23,268 nucleotides of DNA, taken from positions 1-23,268 of the forward strand of contig DATEZA010000118.1 of NCBI GenBank assembly GCA_035255945.1, in the 5' to 3' direction. A program made the position numbers and the translations under genes. The notes below the pieces were generated by a model that saw only the letters and a list, made by a program, of their open reading frames with translations, ran no database searches and was not told the DNA's origin. Below, one piece after another: positions 6,588 to 13,703 of the stretch. This stretch comes from JAJPHC01 sp035255945. Its GTDB lineage: Bacteria; Acidobacteriota; Thermoanaerobaculia; Gp7-AA8. Every line of letters begins with the position of its first letter. Position 1 is the first letter of the stretch.

Positions 6588-7919
6588 ATGCAAACAGAGC
6601 GAGCGTTGGCACTCATCGAGCCCGATACCGCCGTCGAAACGCCGGCAGCGGTCGCGCCGATTGTCTGGCCGCTGTGGCAGCGCTTCGCGTTTCGCGGCCT
6701 GGTTCTTTACGTGCTGCTCTTCTTCTTTCCGCTGCCGAGCGGTCTCGCGTCGCCGGACAAACTGAGCGGCGTGTTCGATCCGCTCTGGCATCGCCTGATT
6801 CCGTGGGTCGGCAAGACATTTCTCGCTCTGCAGATCACGAACTTCTCCAACGGCAGCGGCGACACGTTGTATGACTGGATTCGCATCGCGACGATGGCCG
6901 TGCTCGCGCTCCTCGGTGCCGTCGTCTGGTCGGTCCTCGATCGCCGCCGCCCGAACTACGCAACGCTCGGCGGCTGGGCGCATCTCTTCCTTCGCTACGT
7001 GCTCGCGATCTCGATGGTGACGTATGGCGTGGTGAAAGTGATCAAGCTGCAATTCCCCACACCGGGCTTTACCCGCCTCACCGAAACCTACGGCGACTCC
7101 TCGCCGATGGGACTCCTCTGGACTTTCATGGGCTACTCGACCGCGTACACGTTTTTCGCCGGCGCGGGCGAGATGCTGGGGGCGCTGCTGCTTTTCTTCC
7201 GCCGCACCGCCACCCTCGGCGCGCTCGTGTGCGCGACCGTGACGGCGAACATCGCGATGATGAACTTCTGCTACGACGTGCCGGTGAAGATCGGCTCGGT
7301 GCATCTCCTATTCGCCGCGACGCTGCTACTGATTCCCGATCTTCGCCGCTTGGCCAACGTTTTTCTTCTGGGCCGGCCGACCGGACCCGCGCCGGACCTC
7401 GGCCCGCGTCCGCGCTATCTCGGGTTTGCACTGAAGATGCTGATCGTCGTCGCCATTCTCGGGACGCAGTTCTCGGATGCGATGGATGCGAAGCGCCAAT
7501 ACGCCGGCCGTCTGAATCCGAAGCCGCCCGACGGCTGGTACACGGTGGCGTCGCTGCGGCGCGACGGCGTCGAGCTGCCGCCGATCGCCACGAACGGCGA
7601 TCGCTGGAAGACGTTCGTGCTCCTGCGCGGCTACGTTCGGCTGTGGGGCTTCGATCATTCGACGCGCCTCTTCAAACTCGATGGCACTCCCGATCGCGAG
7701 TTCGGGCTGCTTCCGACCAACGATCGCGGCGAAGTCCCCGCGGGCACGCAACCGGCCGGCCGCCTGCGATTCCAGCTCGCGGCGAATGGTCACGCGACGC
7801 TGCAGGGAACGCTCGACGGTCACGCCATCGACGTGGCCATGGATCGCACGGGCACGACCGATTTTCCGCTGATGAAGCGCGGCTTCCACCTGGTCAGCGA
7901 GGTGCCGTTCAACCGCTGA
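6588..7919 (+). CDS. DoxX-like multi-spanning membrane protein with C-terminal soluble domain
   Basis: This 443-residue protein has an N-terminal membrane half (about 30-310). Its helices include FRGLVLYVLLFFFPLP, IATMAVLALLGAVVWSVL, LFLRYVLAISMVTYGVVKVI, a glycine-rich AGAGEMLGALLLFF segment and IGSVHLLFAATLLLIP. The layout and the YGVVKVI and GEMLGALLL blocks match DoxX/MauE-like proteins. A roughly 120-residue hydrophilic domain follows (about 315-443). DoxX relatives are linked to thiosulfate or quinone chemistry, but the function of this long version is not established and no catalytic motif is visible. It is convergent with the GH44 gene with a 1 bp gap between stop codons. The ATG is supported by TACACT 6 nt upstream. 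Confidence 0.6.
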   Translation: MQTERALALIEPDTAVETPAAVAPIVWPLWQRFAFRGLVLYVLLFFFPLPSGLASPDKLSGVFDPLWHRLIPWVGKTFLALQITNFSNGSGDTLYDWIRIATMAVLALLGAVVWSVLDRRRPNYATLGGWAHLFLRYVLAISMVTYGVVKVIKLQFPTPGFTRLTETYGDSSPMGLLWTFMGYSTAYTFFAGAGEMLGALLLFFRRTATLGALVCATVTANIAMMNFCYDVPVKIGSVHLLFAATLLLIPDLRRLANVFLLGRPTGPAPDLGPRPRYLGFALKMLIVVAILGTQFSDAMDAKRQYAGRLNPKPPDGWYTVASLRRDGVELPPIATNGDRWKTFVLLRGYVRLWGFDHSTRLFKLDGTPDREFGLLPTNDRGEVPAGTQPAGRLRFQLAANGHATLQGTLDGHAIDVAMDRTGTTDFPLMKRGFHLVSEVPFNR

Positions 7920-7920
7920 G

Positions 7921-9438
7921 CTACGTCGCTCTTCGCCGCACCTGCACGCGCGGCATCACCAGCAGCGTCACACTCGGCGACGGTACCGTGATCGTGAGCG
8001 AATTCGTATCGGGCTTGCGCGCGATCGCGCCGTTTGCGAGTTGCCACACCTGCGCGGTAGTGAACGGGAAATTGTTCACGTGCAACTCGACCGGTCCCGA
8101 CACATCCTTCGCGACGATCATCACCGTCAGCGCGCCATCGTTGCGCAGCGCCGCGAACGCGGAGATGTGATCGGGAGCGGGAGCAGTTGCGAGCACGGAT
8201 GTCTCGCCGAACGTTGCATGCGAGCCGTCGTAGTTGCGATACATCTTCATCGCGAGAAACACTGGTGAGCCGGTGTCGGGCGTCGTCCAGCGCGTCGCGA
8301 GATCGAGTCCTTCGCGGCCGAAGATGCCGAGGAGGTCGGCCTGGGCGGTGGCACCGTTCATGTGGTGCTCGGCGCCCCAGTTGTACTCGGTGATGCCGGT
8401 CATCACGCCGGGCGCATTTGCATCGATCCACTCGCGCAGACGCGGGATCAGGTACACCTTCGTATCGATCCACGACTCGTCCCTGTAATTGCGATCCCAC
8501 AGCGAGCGCGTCGAACGATTGCGCAGCGCCTGCATCGATGCCGACGTGTCGTCGCTGAACTCGCCGCTCTGCGGATACCAGTGCACCGTCAGCGCGTCGA
8601 TGCTGCCGCGCGTTTCGCGCAGGTACCACGGGATGAAATCGGCGTTGCCGTGCGCCGCGTGATCGGGGAAGAAGCTCCAGCCGTGCGTCGACGCGTACTG
8701 CTGGTCCGCCCCGCTGTACAGAAACCCGAGCCAGCCCCACTCCTCGGGGCCGCAGATGATCGCGTTCGGGTCGGCCTCGCGGATGCGCGCCGCGTAGTCG
8801 CGCGTGCGGTCGCGCATCTCGTCCATCGTCGCGCCGGACGGCTTCACGTCGCGATGCGTCTCGTGCCAGAGACTCGGCTCGTTGTCGAGCAGGTACCAAT
8901 GTACGCGCGTACCGAGGTGACGGACCCAGGCCTGCTGGAACAGTGCGTCGGACGGGAGGTTTGCGTCGTTCGGATCGTTGCCGGTGACGCGCTTGCCGTC
9001 GGATGAACGAACGCCGTTGCCTGCATCGGGAAACCATTGCCAGTCACGATCGGACTGCGTGCCGTACTTCGCGATCGAGAAGCTCGAGAGCCGTGCGCGA
9101 TTGTTGCCGAGCTTCGCCACCCAGCCCAGCATGCCGATGGTGATCATCGGCTCGGCGCCGCCGGCGTGCGACTCATCGACGAATCGATCCGCGTCATCGC
9201 CCGCGACGCCGCTCGCCTCGGCGAGACTCTCGAAGTACCAGTCGGACGCGTGATTCGTGGCGTTCGCCTGCCAGTTGTAGCGCGTGGTTGCGTTGCCGCC
9301 GCGGCGATTCAGCGGCGCGTTCAACTCCTCCAGCTGCTGCGCGGTGGCGAAGTTGGTGCCGTAGATCAGCGGTGAGATCGGATGGCGATTCGCATTCGCA
9401 TCGATGGTGATGACGGTGGCGAGAAGGAACGAGAGCAT
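7921..9438 (-). CDS. Glycoside hydrolase family 44 (endoglucanase/xyloglucanase-like)
   Basis: This 505-residue exported enzyme probably hydrolyses beta-1,4-glucans such as xyloglucan or cellulose by a retaining mechanism. A short hydrophobic N-terminus (MLSFLLATVI) is a weak signal peptide. Diagnostic GH44 blocks are NRRGGNATTRYNWQANATN (44-62), E187 in YLLDNEPSLWHETH as the acid/base and E351 in GITEYNWGAEHHMNG as the nucleophile. A C-terminal beta domain (about 420-505) completes the family's barrel-plus-sandwich layout; no carbohydrate-binding module is present. The ATG at 9438 was chosen; a TTG nine bases upstream is possible but less likely. Only 14 bp separate it from the divergent phosphodiesterase start. 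No other carbohydrate gene is nearby. Confidence 0.9.
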   Translation of the reverse strand: MLSFLLATVITIDANANRHPISPLIYGTNFATAQQLEELNAPLNRRGGNATTRYNWQANATNHASDWYFESLAEASGVAGDDADRFVDESHAGGAEPMITIGMLGWVAKLGNNRARLSSFSIAKYGTQSDRDWQWFPDAGNGVRSSDGKRVTGNDPNDANLPSDALFQQAWVRHLGTRVHWYLLDNEPSLWHETHRDVKPSGATMDEMRDRTRDYAARIREADPNAIICGPEEWGWLGFLYSGADQQYASTHGWSFFPDHAAHGNADFIPWYLRETRGSIDALTVHWYPQSGEFSDDTSASMQALRNRSTRSLWDRNYRDESWIDTKVYLIPRLREWIDANAPGVMTGITEYNWGAEHHMNGATAQADLLGIFGREGLDLATRWTTPDTGSPVFLAMKMYRNYDGSHATFGETSVLATAPAPDHISAFAALRNDGALTVMIVAKDVSGPVELHVNNFPFTTAQVWQLANGAIARKPDTNSLTITVPSPSVTLLVMPRVQVRRRAT

Positions 9439-9452
9439 TACACTCAAACTAC
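9439..9452. promoter_or_regulatory. 14-bp divergent leaderless promoter pair
   Basis: The two ATG codons face away from each other with only 14 bp between. TACACT (9439-9444) is 8 nt before the plus-strand ATG. On the minus strand TAGTTT (9446-9451) is 7 nt before the GH44 ATG. Both match TANNNT and neither gene has an SD sequence. Any -35 or activator sites must lie inside the opposite gene. Confidence 0.5.
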
Positions 9453-10877
9453 ATGCGCCGCTGGTCGCTCCCCGTGATCCTGCTCACGCTGCTCGCATGC
9501 CATCGCGCGAATGGCCCGCATGTCATCTTTATCGGACTGGACGGCGCGGACTGGCAGCTGCTCGATCGCTATATGTCCGAGGGCACCATGCCGAACCTTG
9601 CGCGCATCGTTTCGTCGAGTGACAAACGCACGCTCCTCACGCAACAGCCGCCGCTCTCGCCGCTGGTCTGGACATCGATGATGACCGGCGTCTCGCCGCT
9701 CGAGCATCACATCCTCGATTTCACGCGCTTCAATCCGTCGACCGGCGAGAAGGAGCCGATCACCAGCGACGAGCGGCACGTGCCGGCGATCTGGAACATG
9801 CTGACGGAAAAAGGTCAACGTGTTGACGTGATCGGGATGTGGGCGACGTTTCCGGCCGAAAAGGTGAACGGGACGATCGTGACCGATCGCGAGGTCGCGG
9901 GTGATTACGTCGCGCAGACCGAGGCGGTGCATCGCGCGGCGCTGTCTGCGATTCATCGCGATCATCCGAATCTCGCGGTCGTCTACTTTCAGGGGACGGA
10001 TGTGATCGGGCATCTGTTCGCGTCGCAGCGCGTGAGCGAAGACGACGTTCGCAAGTACTTCGCGCGCGTCGATCAGATCCTCGGCGATTACGCGCGCGAG
10101 AACGCGCAGCTCGTGATCGCGTCGGATCACGGGTTTGAGTGGAGCCGGAAGATCACTGTGTCGAGCACCGCGGTCGCGACCGCAGGGAAATGGCATCGCG
10201 AGGAAGGGATTCTCGTCGTGCCGCGGGGCGCGCCTTCTTGTCCGCACGTGGATGGCATCACGCCGCTGTTGCTGGAGCTGCTCGGATTGCCGCGCGATGT
10301 GTCGGTGTATCAGCGCGCGTGGCGGCAGCAGCGCATCACTTCAGCAACTCCTGCCTCCTCGGAGGCCATCGCTAATTTGAAATCCCTCGGCTACATCGGC
10401 TCGAATGAATCGACGCACGCGCCGGCGAACTATCACGGCACGCGCACCGCTGCGTCGTACGACAACGAAGGCCTCATCCTGCGCGAGCTCGGACGCAACG
10501 ACGATTCGATCAAGGCATACGACACAGCGCTGCAGATCGACCCGCACAGCGCCTCGGCGATGTGGAACCTCTCCGACCTGCTGCATCGTCAACATGTTGA
10601 CCTCGCCCGCGCCGACAAGCTCCTCGACGATGCGATCGCCATCGATCCCGAGCCGCACTGGCTCGCCATGCGCGGACGCTATCGGATGGAGAAGCACGAC
10701 TGCCGCAACGCACTCGCCGATTTCCAGCGCGCCGCTTCGGAGCAGAACGCCGTCGTCTACGCCTCCATCGGCGCCGCGGAGTTGTGCCTCGGCGACGAGT
10801 CCGCCGCGAAGGCCGCGTTCGAGAAATCGCTGGCCATCGATCCCAATCAGCCCCAGTTGCGCGCGTTCATGCGGTGA
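9453..10877 (+). CDS. Lipoprotein phosphodiesterase/nucleotide pyrophosphatase-like enzyme fused to TPR repeats
   Basis: This 474-residue protein has a lipobox LTLLAC with lipidated C16, then an alkaline-phosphatase-superfamily (type I phosphodiesterase) domain at about 22-285. Metal and nucleophile residues are D30 in GLDGADW, T74 in PLVWTSMMTG, D183 and H187 in GTDVIGHLF, D225 and H226 in ASDHGF, and H248 in KWHREEG. After a linker, about 330-474 contains tetratricopeptide-like repeats (DNEGLILRELGRNDDSIKAY, ALQIDPHSASAMWNLSDLL and further units). The enzyme should act in the periplasm or at the surface on phosphodiester or phosphonate substrates, with the TPRs holding a partner. The substrate is unknown. 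The last codons (QLRAFMR) lie inside the tandem repeat array that begins at 10850. Confidence 0.82.
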   Translation: MRRWSLPVILLTLLACHRANGPHVIFIGLDGADWQLLDRYMSEGTMPNLARIVSSSDKRTLLTQQPPLSPLVWTSMMTGVSPLEHHILDFTRFNPSTGEKEPITSDERHVPAIWNMLTEKGQRVDVIGMWATFPAEKVNGTIVTDREVAGDYVAQTEAVHRAALSAIHRDHPNLAVVYFQGTDVIGHLFASQRVSEDDVRKYFARVDQILGDYARENAQLVIASDHGFEWSRKITVSSTAVATAGKWHREEGILVVPRGAPSCPHVDGITPLLLELLGLPRDVSVYQRAWRQQRITSATPASSEAIANLKSLGYIGSNESTHAPANYHGTRTAASYDNEGLILRELGRNDDSIKAYDTALQIDPHSASAMWNLSDLLHRQHVDLARADKLLDDAIAIDPEPHWLAMRGRYRMEKHDCRNALADFQRAASEQNAVVYASIGAAELCLGDESAAKAAFEKSLAIDPNQPQLRAFMR

Positions 10878-11884
10878 GGCCCCGTCATGGTGTAGGACAA
10901 GCTCTCAGCTTGTCCCGGGGGCGGCAAGCTGAGAGCTTGCCCTACACCAGCTCCTCATCTCTCCACGTCAGGGCCAGCATCGTCACGTCGTCGGCGATGC
11001 CCCAGTTGCGCACGTTGATGCGGTGATGCCCGTCATGGTGTAGGACAAGCTCTCAGCTTGTCCCCGGGGCGGCAAGCTGAGAGCTTGCCCTACACCAGTT
11101 CCTCATCTCTCCACGTCAGGGCCAGCATCGTCACGTCGTCGGCGATGCCGCAGTTGCGCGCGTTCATGCGGTGAGCCCCCGTCATGGTGTAGGACAAGCT
11201 CTCAGCTTGTCCCGGGGGCGGCAAGCTGAGAGCTTGCCCTACACCAGCTCCTCATCTCTGCGCGTCAGGGTCAGCATCGTCACGTCGTCGGCGATGCCGC
11301 AGTTGCGAAGGTTGGTGCGGTGAGGCCCCTCACTGGTGTAGGACAAGCTCTCAGCTTGTCCCGGGGCGGCAAGCTGAGAGCTTGCCCTACACCAGCTCCT
11401 CATCTCTGCGCGTCAGGGCCAGCATCATCACGTCGTCGGCGATGCCGCAGTTGCGCGCATTGGTGCGTTGAGGCCCCGTCATGGTGTAGGACAAGCTCTC
11501 AGCTTGTCCAGGGGGGCAAGCTGAGAGCTTGCCCTACACCAGCTCCTCATCTCTGCGCGTCAGGGCCAGCATCGTCACGTCGTCGGCGATGCCGCAGTTG
11601 CGCGCGTTCATGCGGTGAGGCCCCCTCATGGGTGTAGGACAAGCTCTCAGCTTGTCCCGGGGGCGGCAAGCTGAGAGCTTGCCCTACACCAGTTCCTCAT
11701 CTCCGCGCGTCAGGGCCAGCATCGTCACGTCGTCGGCGATGCCGCACTTGCGCGCGTTCATGCGGTGAGCCCCCTCATGGGTGTAGGACAAGCTCTCAGC
11801 TTGTCCCGGGGGCGGCAAGCTGAGAGCTTGCCCTACACCAGTTCCGCGTCATCTCCGCGTCAAGGCCAGCATCGTCACGTCGTC
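10850..11884. repeat. Seven tandem ~148-bp units built from two convergent gene tails and a hairpin
   Basis: TGTAGGACAAGCTCTCAG recurs at 10891, 11039, 11188, 11337, 11485, 11633 and 11782, a period of 148-149 bp. Each unit contains a copy of the last ~24 nt of the phosphodiesterase-TPR gene (CAGTTGCGCGCGTTCATG and stop), a near-perfect hairpin (TGTAGG...CCTACA, about 24-nt arms, themselves internally palindromic), and the minus-strand tail of a PP2C gene (DDVTMLALT). The first unit begins in the real TPR gene and the last ends in the real FHA-GAF-PP2C gene. Copies differ by several scattered substitutions, for example CTCCACG against CTGCGCG before TCAGGG, so the array is not brand new. No independent gene fits in it. 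Confidence 0.9.
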
Positions 11885-13495
11885 CCCCGCGGGCGCTTCG
11901 CTCGTGAACGACTGCACGTGCTTCTCGATCGACTCGAGCAACGCGCTCGCGGTCGTGCCGTGCAGCGGCGTGAGGAGCATCGCGACAGGGTCCAGTCCCA
12001 GTTGTTCCTCGTCCTGGTTTTCGGCCTCGGTGACGCCGTCGGTGAAGAGCACGAGGGAGTCGCCGGGGGCGAGGGTCACGGACTGATTGCGGTACTGCGC
12101 GGCGGGGAAGAGGCCGATCACCATGTCGGTCGTCTTCAACTGCTGCACGCCGTCGCGGCCGACGACGAGCGGCGGCACGTGGCCGGCGTTCGTGTAATCG
12201 ACGCGCCCCGTCGACGGATCCAGAAGTCCCGCGAACAACGTCGCGAACTTCGTCGGGGCGGTCTTCGGCACGAGCGTCACGTTCAGCTCGCGCACGAGCT
12301 CCGCCGGCGTCGGATCGTTGCGCGTGAAGATGCTGAACGCCGTCGCGAGGCTGGTCATCACCAGCGCGGCGGTAATGCCCTTGCCGCTCACGTCAGCGAT
12401 CACGAAGTAGATGCGGCCGTCGGGACGCACGATCACGTCGTAGTAATCGCCGCTCACGGTGCGGCACGGCTTGTTCGTGCCGGCGAACTCGTAGCCGTCG
12501 AGTTGCGGCAGCGTCGCGGGCAGCAGACGGCTCTGAATCACGTACGCCGTCTTCAGCTCTTCCTCGAACTTCGCCTTGGCGATCGACTCTTCGCGCAGGC
12601 GCGTCGTCTCGAGCTTCACCGCCGCGAAGCGTGCGATCTGCGCGATGAGCCGCAGGTCGTCCTGCGTGACCGCGCCGCGGGTCGCCAGAAAATCGAGATA
12701 CAGCACGCCGCTAACGACATCGTTCACCACCAGCGGCGCGCAGACCGCCGCACGAATCTGCTGCCCGATGATCGAGGCCGCATTGGCGAGCTTGTCGTCC
12801 ATCGCCGAGTCGACGTCCATGAACGAGATGACATTGCGCTCCTCGATCACTTCGCCGAGGAGCGTGCGGCTGATGACGAGGTCGGTGGGATCGTTCGGGT
12901 CGAGGCGATGCAGGCGCACATCGGTGAAGGTCCGGCCATCCGCACCGAGGAGTGCGAGTGCGCAGCGCGACGGCTGCAGGAGCACCGAAACCTTGTCCAG
13001 GATGAAGTCGAACAGCTCGCTCATCGGACGGTCTTCGATGAACTCCACCGCGAGCTCGGCGAGGATCGATGCGCGCTCGCGGCCGCGTGTGGCGCGATCG
13101 TCGATCGCCTCCTCCATCGGCAGCACCATACTTTTCGCCGCGGAATTGCTGTCGATCGCGACGATCTGCGATTGCAGCATCTCCTCCGCCGAGTCGCCGC
13201 CCACCACGACCTCCGTATCGCCGAGCGTGATGCGATCGCCGGAACGGATCGGCGTCGGCTCCAGCAGCTTCGCGCCGTTCAACAGCGTGCCGTTCACGCT
13301 GCCGCAATCGCGAACGATCCACTGGCCGGACGTGAACGTGATCTCCGCGTGATGCCGCGACAGAAAGCGGTCCTTGATCGGAATCGTGCACTCGCTCGCG
13401 CGCCCGAGCGTGATCGGTTGCGCGGACGTCAGCGTCATCGACGCGGGAGGGAGATTGGGCTGATGCAGGACGATCTGGATCTCGCGGGCGGTCAT
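11849..13495 (-). CDS. FHA-GAF-SpoIIE (PP2C-type) serine/threonine phosphatase
   Basis: This 548-residue cytoplasmic signalling protein has three domains. An FHA domain (about 5-100) reads phosphothreonine, with GRASE, SRHHAEI and CGSVNGTLLNG motifs. A GAF-like sensor covers about 140-300. A SpoIIE/PP2C phosphatase domain (about 325-548) includes GDYYDVIVRPDGR, ADVSGKG, LFTDGVTEAEN and a C-terminal DDVTMLALTRR. Such proteins usually act in partner-switching networks with anti-sigma-factor kinases and antagonists, but none is encoded nearby. The ATG at 13495 was chosen because the FHA domain begins there, upstream sequence is low-complexity repeat, and TACAAT lies 9 nt before it. Its 3' end forms the last part of the tandem array, so its own tail differs slightly from the tail copies in the other units. 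Confidence 0.9.
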   Translation of the reverse strand: MTAREIQIVLHQPNLPPASMTLTSAQPITLGRASECTIPIKDRFLSRHHAEITFTSGQWIVRDCGSVNGTLLNGAKLLEPTPIRSGDRITLGDTEVVVGGDSAEEMLQSQIVAIDSNSAAKSMVLPMEEAIDDRATRGRERASILAELAVEFIEDRPMSELFDFILDKVSVLLQPSRCALALLGADGRTFTDVRLHRLDPNDPTDLVISRTLLGEVIEERNVISFMDVDSAMDDKLANAASIIGQQIRAAVCAPLVVNDVVSGVLYLDFLATRGAVTQDDLRLIAQIARFAAVKLETTRLREESIAKAKFEEELKTAYVIQSRLLPATLPQLDGYEFAGTNKPCRTVSGDYYDVIVRPDGRIYFVIADVSGKGITAALVMTSLATAFSIFTRNDPTPAELVRELNVTLVPKTAPTKFATLFAGLLDPSTGRVDYTNAGHVPPLVVGRDGVQQLKTTDMVIGLFPAAQYRNQSVTLAPGDSLVLFTDGVTEAENQDEEQLGLDPVAMLLTPLHGTTASALLESIEKHVQSFTSEAPAGDDVTMLALTRR

Positions 13496-13510
13496 CGAGG
13501 AGTGATTGTA
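13496..13510 (-). promoter_or_regulatory. Putative near-leaderless promoter -10 of the FHA-GAF-PP2C gene
   Basis: TACAAT on the minus strand (13505-13510) is 9 nt before the ATG. It is the best match to TATAAT among the close hexamers here. The 9 nt between contain CTCC but no purine-rich SD. Confidence 0.5.
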
Positions 13511-13582
13511 GACGTCCAGTTGAGGACGAGATGCGTCGGCGTCTCGTTGCTGAGTTGCTGGGGCTTGACCGGAGGGACCAAG

Positions 13583-13646
13583 CAACCCAGCAACCGAGCA
13601 ACCGAGCAACTCAACAACCCAACAACCCAACAACTCAACAACTCAA
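13583..13646. repeat. 8-bp tandem repeat, eight units
   Basis: Eight consecutive octamers of the form CAAC(C/T)(C/G)A(G/A) fill 64 bp: CAACCCAG, CAACCGAG twice, CAACTCAA, CAACCCAA twice, CAACTCAA twice. Just upstream, GTTGCTGAGTTGCT (13549-13562) is nearly complementary to the first units, so a hairpin can form. The repeat fills the gap between the divergent phosphatase and receptor genes and ends about 20 bp before the receptor's -10-like TAGACT. Confidence 0.75.
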
Positions 13647-13667
13647 CCCCCACCCCCCTCCACACGA

Positions 13668-13703
13668 TAGACTTACCCAAACAGTTCAATTCAGGAGGTC
13701 CGC
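13668..13703 (+). promoter_or_regulatory. Promoter -10 and SD of the TonB-dependent receptor gene
   Basis: TAGACT (13668-13673) could be the -10 hexamer, giving a leader of about 25 nt. A strong SD, AGGAGG (13693-13698), is 5 nt before the ATG. Unlike most plus-strand starts here, this gene has a normal SD-led leader. Confidence 0.5.

Noticed and set aside
10850..11884. CRISPR array
   Set aside because: The whole 148-bp unit repeats without unique spacers, and the units derive from flanking gene tails.
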